A stretch of 64,000 nucleotides of DNA from Chaetorhynchus papuensis (GCA_013396525.1 VWYX01000744.1:186001-250000); one strand, 5' to 3'; shown: positions 51,401-61,540, counted from the first letter of the stretch. The notes: generated by a model not told the origin, from the letters alone. Translations and numbers: made by a program.

Positions 51401-54400
51401 GATTCTGTTAGAGCACACTCCTGTCTAGGATGACCCAAGTTCAGTTCAAGCTTTAAAGAAAATTTAATTCCAGATCAAGGTGCTGCAAGGATTTTTCCCA
51501 TCTCCAGCTCCACATAAAATAAGAACTTTAGTTCTTTAGACACTTGCAGTATCTGTCTAGATATTTTCCATATTACAGGAATCTCTACTGAGAGCTAACA
51601 TAAGAACAGAGAGCTCTGAGGATGTTTTACAAACCCAATACCTACTGTAACTACTTGGCCTGCCTGAAGAGTGAACCGTGAAGGAAACCTGTAAGTAACA
51701 TCTGCCACGCTTCCAATACGTCGTCTCAACGCCCAGCCATGTAGAGATTGATCCTGTGGGACAAGATATTTCTCTCAGCATTACAGACCAACACCATATA
51801 ATTCAAACACAAGGTTCTTTCCAGAGTCATGGGCCAGTTTTAATCCCCCTCCTGTAGCATATGAGTATCTGACAATTTTGAGGAAGCAGCCACATTTCCA
51901 TTAAAACTTCCCAATGTTTTCTCCCTATACTTTAGGATTAATCTTAGTCAAGTTAAGCCACACCTATTTTTACCTTCCATTAAAAGGGGGGGTCACAATG
52001 CTCTTTACCAGGGAGATTCTGATAAATGAAGTTTGCCATGGCCACCTACTAACTATGTATATACACACACATTAAAAAACACCTTAAAACTTCATGGGTC
52101 ACTGTGTATTTCAGGCTGAAATTACTAAACTACAAGTCACATGTTTTGAAGTCCTGATGATGAATTCTAAGGGTGCTGGATTTGCAAACTGAACTAGTCA
52201 AAGAATTAGCTAATTGGCTAGATAAACTCTCTGCATGGATTAGATATCATCAACTCTATTCAACCTTTTAGCTGTTTTAAGTATTTTCGACTAATACGAA
52301 GCCATCTTTATCCAATTTACTAAAGCACTCTATTTAAGTTCATCAAGGGTCAGTAGGACTTCTGATAGTGCTAGCCTGAATCTGGTGACAAACAGCTGAA
52401 GGTGTGAGATTTCTGCATAAGAGAACACCCTGCACTTCCACCCAAAAGCACCTCCCAGACAGCCCTGGGACCAGAACACCTGCATTACCAAAAGGTCAGT
52501 CTCTAGTCTGTCACTGAGCTGAAGCCATCCCCAAGCAGTCATACATTGCAATGCAGACTTGAGAAGGAAAGTACCTCATCAGAGTGGTTTTTAAGCCTGA
52601 CAAATTTCCCATCTGCATCGATCTCTTCAATAGATATATTTCCAGTAGCTGAAACATGCTGAATAGTCTTAAATGGAGCACTATGCTCCCTCTTTTTGGT
52701 TTCTTTGATTTTCCTTTTCTTCCCATGCAGGAACCGTCGCCCCTGACTTGCTGCTTGAGTTGCTGTGCCGTGTGGAGATGGACTGGGTGACAGCTTTAGC
52801 CTAGAAGAGAGACAGAAAACATTCACCTGAATATTGGACGTGCTTTTTTCTTCTCACACCTACCTTCCCACTATATCCAAGCCTAAGAGCCTCCTATACC
52901 CAAGCTTTTCATGGGGTCTTGAATACAAAATTTTAGTTTTATTGGCAAGAGTAGCTAAGTGGCTTGTTAAGTTTGGAAGACAGCCCCAAGGTTCAGAGAA
53001 AGCTTATATTGATAAGAGAAGACTGACAACTGCACTAAATATTCATTTAAAGTCTCAACAGACACATTCTTCAGTGAAAGTCATTTTAAGTTTTTGACCC
53101 TTCTTAGCATGCATTGAGAGTTCATGTTCTCACAACACATACAAGATACCATATCTGCATAGAGAGGAGTTCATCCAAGTTCCCAGCTTTATTCACGGAA
53201 CTTGAATGCTCTTTGATAGATCTCTAAGATGCAGCACAAAACTTTGAGAGAGTTGAGGAATGTTTAATGGACCTTTGAATTTTATCAGCTGAGTTTATGA
53301 AGTTACTTCATCTTACAATACGATGTGATGGATGTGGGCTATAAACACCATTTACAGAAGATTATGCTTCAGTAACTGAATTACTAATTACGTGCTTAAT
53401 GCTTGTTTCTTGTCTCCTCCACATTCTGAAGGACAAACAGTGTAGAGGTCTTGGATGAAGCAAGTTCTCATAATGAAGATCTCACCACAGCCTACCTCTG
53501 TTCCTCTCCTTCCAGCATCTTCCTGTAAGCATTTATTTCCAAATCTAGAGCCAGTTTCACATCTAAGAGATGCTCATACTCTTCCAGCTGTGCTTGTGCC
53601 TGCTTCTGAGCTTGTGCCATTTCTTCCTCCTTTTCAGCCATACGCCTTCGATGGAGATCACGATCATAATCCAGCAAGTTCTGTAGCTCCTTTATTCTGC
53701 TCTCCAAAGCAACATTCTAAAATTAAGGGGATGGGGGAAAAAAAATAAATCAAATTATAAGGGAAGATTAGAGTGAAGAGGCCAATATTTTGAATTGAGA
53801 GTAAATTGAAATAATTATAAGGCTATACAAATAAAGACAGCACCTGGGTTTGATATTGATTAACTTGAGATACCAGAGTATCAACTCTCTTCTGTGTTTC
53901 CATCAGCTCCTCCCGAGCAGCATTGGCAAACTCACTATTTCTTGCTGCAGTTAGCTGGGCATTCTCCATCTGTGGATAAGTCACTGTTAGCCATGAGTTG
54001 CATATTACCATGTATTATAAACAAGGAAGGAAAACAAAATAATATGCACCTGTTACACCTGGAAATAGTTATGTTTTATTGAAGTGTGCAGACACCAGTA
54101 AAGTGCAGGTCAGAAAGTTCTGTATTGCTTTCCGGGGGGGGGGGGGGGGTTTACACAAATTTGACACTTATGTCAGAAAAAGTCAGCAATAATCAGGTTG
54201 TGAAAATTGCTGGATTAGAATATTTCAGTTAGTGATGTATTGTATAGATATTCAGTAAATTGATTCTCCAGAAGACTAATGGGGAATATGTTTAGAAGCT
54301 GCTTGTGAAAGCATAGGGCTGGAGGATATTGAGTGTACAAATCAAACTATTATCACTCTTCCCCAGAAGGTCTATTATGAAAGAGTTCCTGCATCATTAC

Positions 54401-57400
54401 AAGCAGCACTGAGTTGCTCTAAAAACAACTCAGTCTTGAGATGTCCCAAGAAAGGCTAAAGTGCTCCTACAAGAGGCACTTACAGAATTTTCAGTGGAAA
54501 CAGAAACACAAGCATCCAAAGGAATTCCGAGTTGGCATGCAAGTTGGTGTATAGGAAAAGCTAGGTTTTATTCAAGACAGAAATTGCTTAACACAAACAT
54601 AACACACCTTGGTCCTGAATCTGTCAGAAGTCTGACACATGACCAGCTTTTCCTAATCACTCCCTGTATTTATGCTTGAACCAGTTTTGTTTGGGATCAA
54701 ATGTTTGCAGAAATCCTACTGTCAAATTTGACACTGCTTTGAAATTCCATAACAACTTATGCCAAGAAGCTCTGCAGTGAATGCAGGGGCTCCATCAGTC
54801 TGCTGTCTCTGCCCGTGTGACCTTAATTAGGTCACGGTGCAGAGAACTTCAGCTTTGTTTTACTGCCACCTTTTACAAACTCACCTTTGCACTGAATGTT
54901 CGCTCCATCTCCTCTTTGTAACCTTGAATTTGTTCTTCATGTTGTTTTCTGAGCCCCTGCAGAGCATCTGAGAGCTTACTCTCAAATTCTCTTTGACGGC
55001 CAGATTCTACTTCTGCTATCCTGCTCTCATGGGCTCTTTTCGTTTCCTTGAGCTCCTAGGAGAAGAAATTTCTCAGAGAATAAACAAGCAATACATTTTG
55101 AAACTGGATTTAGTGTACCAGCTTCACAAGTCCTTCACTATTGAAGCAGATTTATCATTGAGTACACAGTAATTCACCTTTATGCATATCTTATTCATCC
55201 ATTAAGTCTGGCATATCCACCGTGCTGCCTCACTATTTTTTTTCCACCTCACTGCCAACATTGCTTAAACTAATAAATGTAGACAGTATTTAATTTGTAA
55301 GACTAATTCTTTGAACCAGATAGATTCTGTTTGTTTTTTTAACTTAGAACACATGCATACACACTTCAGTTTGTTTAAGCACCGTTACTTCACCTATTCT
55401 TGTTTTATTCAATAAGTAATAGCAGTTGGTTAGAGAAATTAGAATTCTCTATCACTTAAACCACACTCTTTGAGATTCCTACCAGTGAGAAGGAAGCTGG
55501 TTTACATTCATATGTAAACTATTCATTTAGTTGTATGTACTGCCCTCTCTCACAAACTTGGGAACACAAGTTGCTTAAAGGAGATTTAACTTCTACAATT
55601 ACTTTAGGCTTCAAGTAAACACCTGGAATAATTTATCAGTAACTAATATATGCACTTTCACTTACACAAAGTAATATACTGGGATTTCAGTTGAAAATTC
55701 TCATATTCCAGATACCTATTGGTACTATCCCAGTTAACATGAGATTATGTACTTTCCTGAGCCTTCCTAGTTAGGTGGACTTTATGAGCTGATGGGCTGC
55801 CATAGGTTGCTAGTTACCTTTTTAGAGACAAAAGCAATGTTAAGATGGGCTTTAAGTGCATCCAGGGATCATGGACACCTAAAAAGATGCCTTGTTAATA
55901 AGCTAAAACATACATCTTCATGAAGGCGCTTCTGGAACGTCATTTCTTCCTGCAAAGTTTTCATATGGTTTTCTAGGTCCACCCTCCTCAACATTTCACT
56001 GTGGAGATGCTTTTTAGTATCCTCCAGTGACAGATTCAGCTAGAAAAGACAGACAACAGGGTTATCAAAATTAAGAGGTATTTTTTCAAATTAAGGCAGC
56101 CAATTTGTTAGAGGTCACGCAACCTCATTCCCACGGCAATCAAAACACTGGTTGAGTGAAATGGGTTACTCTGTGTACATTCTTCTTTCAGTGGGATCCA
56201 GAATATCAGCAATAGATAGAATCCTGTTTAATTGTTATGTAGACACAAGGCAAATTTAGAACAGCCCTTAATCTCACTAGCTAAATTTGACTCCTCAAAG
56301 TAGACTTCTGATGAATCAATTGTACTATCCATATATATTCCTCCCCTTTACAACTGTTATTATTCCAAACTTCTTAACTTCTAATACAACTTTCTGACAC
56401 TTAATGAATAAAATTCTCCAAATACAGTCTATGTTGACAAACTATAATACACTTCCAGTACTGTACACTTCCCTGATGTATTAGAGAATGCCACAGGGAC
56501 TATAGCAGTACAGTTCATCTTGCTTTGACTTTAGAAAAAGAAACATTACATCCTGTGGTCACAGAATTAAAGGTACCTACAACAGAGGAAGTTTTAAGGA
56601 AACCACTGTCAGTAGCATTTGCTTTCAGCAAGACTGTGGAAATCTTTTTGTCTGCCCGTTGCTATCATAGTTAACAGGCTTTCTCTGCTTTTAAACATCA
56701 ATAACTAATTAAGGAAAAACGAGCAAAAACTGCAGGAGCGAAAGCAAAGTTTGGATTCCAATAGCAAGCCTTACACTGAGTACTTGTTCCTTTAATTCAC
56801 GGAGCTCATTCTCCAAAGTCCGGTTCTCATTGAGGGCTGTGGCTAAATCAGCTTCCTTCGCATTTAGCTGGGCATCGAGGTCTCTCACACGGGCCTGGGC
56901 CAGGTTTAAATCAGTTTCTTTTTTTGAATTCCTACAAGGAAGAGTTTTACGCTGTTTAGTGCAGCTGGTGAGGGAGGGTTTGTTCTCAATGTGTTTCCCT
57001 TCAGAGGGGTCCGTGGTTAAACACAGGAGAGGTTAGTCAGGCTCACGGTGAGAGCACAAAACAAACCAGACAGGGCCTTCCGACAAGCATCATTTGTTAC
57101 ACCAGAGGGATTCCTGACCCATTTTCCAGCTCATTCTGTGCGAAGCCCATGCGGAAGCCAGCTATTTTCCACGGCATTCCCAACCGGGGAGGGAAGGGAC
57201 GGCACAAGCCTCCGGCTCCACGGGGAGGGCCGGGCACGCTCAGCGACCGGAGCGGGACAAGCCTTCACCGACTTCCCCGCAGCAAAGGCGGCCGCAGCCC
57301 CGCGGAAGGCGCCTCATGGCACTCGGGCTGAGAGCCCCGCAAGCCCCGGCCGGGGAGACGAGGCCGGGCCGGGCCGTGAGGGCAGCCCGGGCCGTGAGGG

Positions 57401-60400
57401 CAGCCCGGGGCCGGCGGCGCTGGTCCCTCACGGCGCGGGGCGGGGCGGCTGAGGCTGCCGGCGGTGCCGCTCCGCCTCCCCGCGGCCCGGGCTGTCCTGC
57501 CCGCAGCACACAGGGAGCTGTGTGCCCCGGAGGCCGCCCGGAGCTGCCCCGCTGGGGCTCTGCCGCCCGCAGCCCCTCAGCCACTCCCTCCCCTCCCTCA
57601 CACCGCAGGGTGAGGGGAGCTTTATTGCAGAGGAGAGACCATCTCCAGAGCAGAGCCCAGGTACTGCAGGTACCGCCTGGATGGCCAGCACGCTTCGCTT
57701 GCCATTGGCACCACAGTGGGGGAGTGCGAGGAGGGCTCACAACGAGCTCCTGTCAGGGAAGAACACAGTGATAATTCCCCAGAGACTGCTCTAACTTTTA
57801 AAATCCCTGCAGTTGCCTGCCCACTCTCCAGAGTCAGAGTCTCTGCTTTGAAACTCGTCTTTGAGATTACAAAGAGTAAAGGAAGTTCTCAATTTATTTT
57901 GGCAACATCTGTTCTGCCAAGTGGCAAAGTTGTGTCAATTCATACAATGAGTTTTCCAGTGGATAACTGAGACCAGCTGGCAAAAGTCCAAAGTAATTCT
58001 GCAGGATTGATCAGCTCTAGAAAGCTTGAACTGCAAGGAAAGACTGGAAAATACTAAGGGTTGTTTAGTCTAGAGAAAAGTGACAGGAGACAGAACAGTT
58101 TTTAAATACATGAAGGACTGCCGCACAGAGTTAGGGAATCTGTTTTCCATGTCTATTGTGGAAAAGACAGGGAGCTCCAGGCTAAAATTGCAGGGAGGAA
58201 TTCGTGGGTTAGATGTTAGGGAGAGGAAACTAACAGCTCACCACTGAAGCACACTGCCTGGGGCAGGGGGGGATGTTCTGGAATCTCCATCATCTGGAAT
58301 TTAAAATAAGAGATCACAAAATCTTCTGGAAGGGATGCAGGTATGGCTGGTTCCAGCACAGGCCTGGGGCATGGGGCTACATTGGGTGCTTGCTCAAGGC
58401 CTCTTCTACCCCTGCTCTTCAAAGACATTTGTTGATTTTGTTGTGCTAGAAGTTATTTACTCTTTACTCATACTCTAGGAGAAACATAGCTCTACTCACA
58501 GTGAAAAACAAGATAACATGCTGTAGTTTTAGTATTTACAGGTTTCTTTCTTTTCTAGGTATTAATTATTCACCTTCCTTTTGGGGTCTCTGCTACCACT
58601 ACCATTTACTGTATTAGATATGGTATTAAGTATGCCAATAACACTACTTAATATTGACTGTTTCATCCTACAATAATATAAATTTCATTCTGCAATCAAA
58701 GTGTGTGCAAAACTGAAATTCCATTAGTATCTGTTTTACCAGCCCACTTTCCAATGTAAGCATCTGACAGCCAGGCTCAGGTTTCCTGGATATTCTTTCC
58801 TGAAAAATACTATTTTCAAAAAAGCTCTGGAGAGAGACATTTCATCTTTAATAACAACAACTTAACAAATCTCCCTTTGACAAGAACATTTACTACCCTT
58901 TTAATCCAAGTTTGGGGTTCAGAACACCACTTTACACCCCTGTGCAGCAAGCAGTGACAGTTACAGTACTCTGCAACATTCCAGAGCTAAGAGTGGCCTA
59001 CAGACTATCAATTACAAGGAAAAACTTTGAGGCACTGCCAATCACATTCCTTGTAAATCAGGATGCCACATATGCTTGGTCTGGAGAATTTAAATAATTT
59101 TACCAAAAGATTTCAGGTATGTTTGAAACAGACTCCAGTTTGTCAAGACCAGAGGATGTCAGCAGCACGTACAGAACCCATTCTTACAACCAGAGCTGCT
59201 ACACTGTGTTTGACAGGTTCAGGAGCAAAATGCACATCCACACTCTCTGGTGCAGAAAGGAACTGGTCTTGTCTTTCTCTGCTGTGTTACTGCAGTTGCT
59301 TTGACCTTCCTGAGGCTCTGAATTCCACCAATACACTTATCTACAACTGCTCCTCCCCAAACATCTTTGGCCTACTTCCAGTCACCACTGTTTCAGTAGT
59401 AAGAAAAAACAAAACGCAGTCAGTTTATTGTTGTCAAAAACTTTGAGTCTCTTAATCAGTAACTAATAAGAGCCAATAGTTAATGCTGTTGGGAAATTAT
59501 CTGGTGACATTTCATTCTATAAGAGTTAAACAGCCACCAGGTTATTTAAAGGGTGTGTATATAAGGACACGATAGCCTCAAAGTTTGTTCCAAGTCATCT
59601 GAGACTTTTGCAGTTAGGCAGCCCACATACAGCACACATTAATATTAGGACTTCAGTCTAGTCCTTTCAGAAACCAATAGGTACCAGGTATCATTTCCCA
59701 TGGGCTGTAAATTTAACCACTTCTAAGAACTAGTTACTGTAAAGGAAAAAAACCCAACCCAACAGTCTACAGGACTGCATATCTGCCAAGTCTAAAGCTT
59801 TATAAACAAAGCCAGAGTTATACAAACACAAAGAGCAGCAGAAAACTCTTAGAACAGGCATTACCCCTCTCCTCACTGTCCACTCAAAGTGGCTGGTTAG
59901 ATTTATGAAATAGATCTGTGAGCCAAAACCCAGCATGACTGAGACAAGCCCAACAACTATGCAGCTGAAAACAGAAGCTTACAGTAAAAACATGTGTTAT
60001 TCCCAACTAGAACTGCTACTTGAGTCCTACTGAGTCTATGGAGGGGCAATACTTCCTCCAGGCATTGAAAGAAGAAGCCGGAGCCTAAATTTGCCCTGAT
60101 ACAGGTTTATAACAAGATGTAAGGGGCCTGTGGACATCCAAATTATTACAACTGTATAACTGATACAGGGGTACAAAGGGCCATTACAGTAACGAGCAGT
60201 GCTAGCAGACTGTAAACTTCTATAAAGGAAGCTTGTTGGGATTGGACACTTGTTCACACACCTCCTCCTCCTTCAAGAGGATGGGACAGCACTTACACTG
60301 CCTTTGTTCCAGGCTTGGCAAGCCTAGACAAGATGATGATTCCAGGCTCAGGACACACAGCTTACAAGAAAGTCAAGCTAAAACAGCAGGCAGCTCATCT

Positions 60401-61368
60401 GAGATTTAAAAGCAACTAGGAAAACTTCTGAGCAGTACCATCCTGGACCAGGTAAGCCATACTGCTCCCAGAACTATCTTCTCTCTGTATTTCCCTCCGG
60501 GCAATGTCTGAGCTAAACAGCCCAAAAAATACGCATGCTGACTCTATACAAACACTCCTTCCACTGCTCCATAACTTTCTACAATCTTTCCAGCATCTTG
60601 AGTATTTGTAAACACCAGTGTGGTGCCAAACGCATGCAGCTATGAATCCATAGCCCAGAAGGACACCCAGCATCCCACATTCTGCAGGAGCCCCATGCCC
60701 ATCGCAGGCAGGTGTTGTTGTGACCCCACAGCATCGGAGGTACTCGGCAGCATCCCCCCAGCACACCTTCAGAACAGGCATCCAGACATCTCCTAACCCA
60801 AGGCTCTCCAACCCCAGAGTGCAACACCTTCAGCGTTATCCCGCCTGCACGACCCGGACGCGCAGCATCCCCGCGCACTCCTCTCACAACCCACGGGCTC
60901 CTGCCAGAAGCATCCCCTTCCCCTCACCCTGCAAGCGCCCCAAAGAGGCGGCTCCCCGGGGTGTCCCCGGGCAGGGAGGCCTGCTCGGGGCCGGGACACC
61001 GACCTGACGTGCAGCTGCCGGTGCTCCTCGCCGATTTTGCCCAGCTCCACCTGCAGCGTGGCCCGCTCGATGGCGATGTCGTCCAGCGCCCGGCGGGCGT
61101 CGGCCAGCTCCGCCTCGTAGCGGAGCCGCAGGCAGCCCAGCTCGCGGTCATTGCCCGCCTGCTGCTCGTTCAGCCGCTGCTGCAGCACCGACTTGTCGGC
61201 CTCCAGCGCCCGCACCCGCTCGATGTAGGCGGCCAGGCGGTCATTGAGCTGCCGCAGCTCCTCCTTCTCCTGCAGCCGGCTGAGCCGCGCCGGGCTCAGC
61301 GGGGACTCGGCGGCGCGGCTGGCGGAGCGGCTCCCGCCGGCCGGCGCGGGGGGCAGCGCCGTGGCCAT
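48411..61368 (-). CDS. LMNB3: Lamin L(III)/B3, B-type nuclear lamin (whole coding span, eleven coding exons)
   Basis: Eleven exons join to 1755 nt, 584 residues plus stop, with GT-AG junctions throughout. Lamins polymerise into the nuclear lamina under the inner nuclear membrane. The order is head (1-32), a rod starting [20 protein letters not shown] and ending [14 protein letters not shown] (376-389), nuclear localisation signal KKRK (416-419), an Ig-fold (about 440-555), a short acidic stretch and the CaaX box CSVM (581-584) for farnesylation. Conserved mitotic Cdk1 sites flank the rod: S25-P26 and S393-P394. Similarity is closest to amphibian lamin L(III), for example in the [20 protein letters not shown] segment, the NLS region and the CSxM end. 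Lamin L(III) is prominent in Xenopus oocytes; expression here is unknown. Joined exons, 5' to 3': 61368-61004, 56931-56775, 56039-55914, 55055-54885, 53969-53844, 53716-53496, 52800-52575, 51753-51646, 50788-50672, 50576-50472, 48443-48411. Confidence 0.94.
48444..50471 (-). other. LMNB3: Lamin intron 10
   Basis: 2028 nt between the acidic exon and the CaaX exon. The donor is GTAAGC and the acceptor CTGCAG. No other exon or repeat was recognised. Confidence 0.85.
50472..50576 (-). CDS. LMNB3: Lamin coding exon 10
   Basis: 105 nt, residues 540-574. It begins [20 protein letters not shown] and ends in a Glu/Asp-rich run. It completes the Ig-fold and gives the acidic segment found in B-type lamins. 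There is no histidine cluster like the one in lamin A. The acceptor is TATCTAG and the donor GTAAGC. Confidence 0.93.
50577..50671 (-). other. LMNB3: Lamin intron 9 (95 nt)
   Basis: A very short intron with a GTAAGT donor and a TATCTAG acceptor, consistent with the compact 3' half of the gene. Confidence 0.9.
50672..50788 (-). CDS. LMNB3: Lamin coding exon 9 (Ig-fold)
   Basis: 117 nt, 39 codons, residues 501-539. It contains [20 protein letters not shown] and [17 protein letters not shown]. The conserved PxDLVWK and W-G patterns of the lamin tail domain are present. It is one codon shorter than the usual 120-nt exon, and the first motif reads IWGAAAG where most lamins have (I/V)WAAGAG or WAAAAG. 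Confidence 0.93.
50789..51645 (-). other. LMNB3: Lamin intron 8
   Basis: 857 nt, donor GTAGGT and acceptor TTGCAG. Nothing recognisable apart from a cluster of AGTACT words near 51255-51275. Confidence 0.85.
51646..51753 (-). CDS. LMNB3: Lamin coding exon 8 (Ig-fold)
   Basis: 108 nt, 36 codons, residues 465-500: [20 protein letters not shown], then the [16 protein letters not shown] end. The length equals the canonical lamin exon 8, and the (Y)(R/K)FxxxFxLxAGQxVT pattern is diagnostic of the lamin tail domain. Confidence 0.95.
51754..52574 (-). other. LMNB3: Lamin intron 7
   Basis: 821 nt with a weak-looking donor (GTACTT) and a good CCCACAG acceptor. No other feature was recognised. Confidence 0.85.
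52575..52800 (-). CDS. LMNB3: Lamin coding exon 7 (NLS)
   Basis: 226 nt, residues 389-464. It starts with the conserved LKLSPSPS Cdk1-site region just after the rod, then [18 protein letters not shown] with the nuclear localisation signal, then [20 protein letters not shown], the first Ig-fold strands. The spacing is close to Xenopus L(III). The acceptor is CTTCTAG. The donor GTACTT is non-optimal but lies exactly where the family predicts. Confidence 0.95.
52801..53495 (-). other. LMNB3: Lamin intron 6
   Basis: 695 nt, donor GTAGGC and acceptor CTTCTAG. No other feature was recognised. Confidence 0.85.
53496..53716 (-). CDS. LMNB3: Lamin coding exon 6 (coil 2 end)
   Basis: 221 nt, the canonical length of lamin exon 6, residues 316-389. 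It ends in [17 protein letters not shown], the helix-termination motif shared by all intermediate filament proteins (consensus TYRxLLEGE). It is essential for head-to-tail assembly of dimers. The exon ends in phase 2. Confidence 0.97.
53717..53843 (-). other. LMNB3: Lamin intron 5 (127 nt)
   Basis: A short intron with a poor donor (GTGCTG) and acceptor TTTTAG. Reading through the donor meets a stop after a few codons (VLSLFV). Confidence 0.85.
53844..53969 (-). CDS. LMNB3: Lamin coding exon 5 (rod)
   Basis: 126 nt, 42 codons, residues 274-315: [20 protein letters not shown], then the [20 protein letters not shown] region. The first residues closely match the amphibian L(III) LENAQLAAAKNSDYA segment, which supports the subtype call. 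The acceptor is TCCACAG. Confidence 0.96.
53970..54884 (-). other. LMNB3: Lamin intron 4
   Basis: 915 nt, donor GTGAGT and acceptor CCACAG. It contains a 16-base G run at 54134-54149. Confidence 0.85.
54134..54149. repeat. Poly(G) homopolymer of 16 bases
   Basis: Sixteen consecutive G on the plus strand (C on the lamin sense strand) inside lamin intron 4. The length is prone to sequencing and assembly error. Confidence 0.95.
54885..55055 (-). CDS. LMNB3: Lamin coding exon 4 (rod)
   Basis: 171 nt, 57 codons, residues 217-273, from [20 protein letters not shown] to [12 protein letters not shown]. The length is identical to canonical lamin exon 4. The E(L/V)(K/R)ETKRxHExRxxE pattern is the conserved L12/coil 2 start. 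Confidence 0.96.
55056..55913 (-). other. LMNB3: Lamin intron 3
   Basis: 858 nt, donor GTATGT and acceptor TCCTAG. AT-rich; no other feature was recognised. Confidence 0.85.
55914..56039 (-). CDS. LMNB3: Lamin coding exon 3 (rod)
   Basis: 126 nt, 42 codons, residues 175-216, including [20 protein letters not shown] and [12 protein letters not shown]. The (E/D)EMLxRVDxEN pattern is a coil 1B signature of lamins. The length equals canonical exon 3. Confidence 0.96.
56040..56774 (-). other. LMNB3: Lamin intron 2
   Basis: 735 nt, donor GTAAGG and acceptor TTCTAG. No other feature was recognised. Confidence 0.85.
56775..56931 (-). CDS. LMNB3: Lamin coding exon 2 (rod coil 1B)
   Basis: 157 nt, completing Arg122 and encoding residues 123-174: [20 protein letters not shown], then the [20 protein letters not shown] region. 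The length is identical to canonical lamin exon 2. It includes part of the extra six heptads of coil 1B that separate lamins from vertebrate cytoplasmic intermediate filament proteins. Confidence 0.97.
57170..57560. promoter_or_regulatory. CpG-island-like block inside lamin intron 1
   Basis: About 400 bp dense in CpG, with GGGGCGGGGCGG (GC-box) sequence near 57437-57448 and a directly repeated AGGGCAGCCCGGG near 57380-57407. It begins only about 240 bp upstream of exon 2 in lamin sense. Long open frames on both strands are explained by the high GC and lack known domains. It may be an alternative promoter; this is inference. Confidence 0.55.
57990..58430 (+). mobile_element. Ancient CR1-type LINE remnant (plus orientation)
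   Basis: The order of words follows CR1 3' ends: TTGTTTAGTCTAGAGAAAAG, TAAATACATGAAGGACTGCC, CTGTTTTCCATGTCTATTGT, GGGTTAGATGTTAGGGAGAG, GGAATCTCCATCATCTGGAA, and CAAGGCCTCTTCTACCCCTG near the end. This resembles the older sauropsid CR1 subfamilies as I remember them. It is strongly diverged, without an intact reverse transcriptase frame. Confidence 0.8.
61004..61368 (-). CDS. LMNB3: Lamin coding exon 1 (head and coil 1A)
   Basis: 365 nt, residues 1-122. The start ATG lies in a good context (GCTGCCATGG) and begins [12 protein letters not shown], like the MAT starts of B-type lamins. The head ends with [21 protein letters not shown]25-P26 is the conserved mitotic Cdk1 site. [20 protein letters not shown] is the helix initiation motif of the rod. 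The exon ends in phase 2 after HRQLHV, as LMNA exon 1 does. The donor CAG|GTCGGTG is weak at +3. Confidence 0.95.
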
Positions 61369-61442
61369 GGCAGCCTCCGCTCGGGCCCCGCCGCCGCCGG
61401 GACCGCCCCGCGCAGGACACCCAGCGCCCGCCGCCGCCCCAG

Positions 61443-61450
61443 TATAAATA
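61443..61450 (-). promoter_or_regulatory. LMNB3: TATA-like element upstream of the lamin start
   Basis: The plus strand reads TATAAATA; the lamin sense strand reads TATTTATA, 75 bp before the ATG. This is a plausible distance for a TATA box with a 5' UTR of about 45 nt. An E-box CAGCTG lies next to it (61456-61461). The match to TATAWAWR is perfect only on the plus strand, so its orientation is uncertain. Confidence 0.4.
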
Positions 61451-61540
61451 GCCGCCAGCTGCCGCCGGCCCGCGGCGAGGGTGGGCAGCTTAAAGGGCTC
61501 GGGCTGCGTCCTGCGGCCGCTCCGGCCCGGCCGAGCTCTG

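Larger units (their letters stand above)
56932..61003 (-). other. LMNB3: Lamin intron 1 (4.1 kb)
   Basis: The intron between the head/coil 1A exon and coil 1B, donor GTCGGT and acceptor TTGTAG. It contains an internal CpG-rich block (57170-57560) and an old CR1 copy (about 58000-58430). Open frames such as 59063-59446 look like chance. Confidence 0.85.
60950..61540 (-). promoter_or_regulatory. LMNB3: CpG island at the lamin promoter and exon 1
   Basis: Dense CpG sequence covering coding exon 1 and about 150 bp upstream. Boundaries are by eye. The 5' UTR must lie between 61369 and roughly 61420 if the TATA-like element is used. Confidence 0.75.

Noticed and set aside
57048..57771. Long Ala/Arg/Gly/Pro-rich frames over the intronic CpG block
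   Set aside because: High GC removes stop codons on both strands at once; there is no known domain. Reported only as a CpG island.
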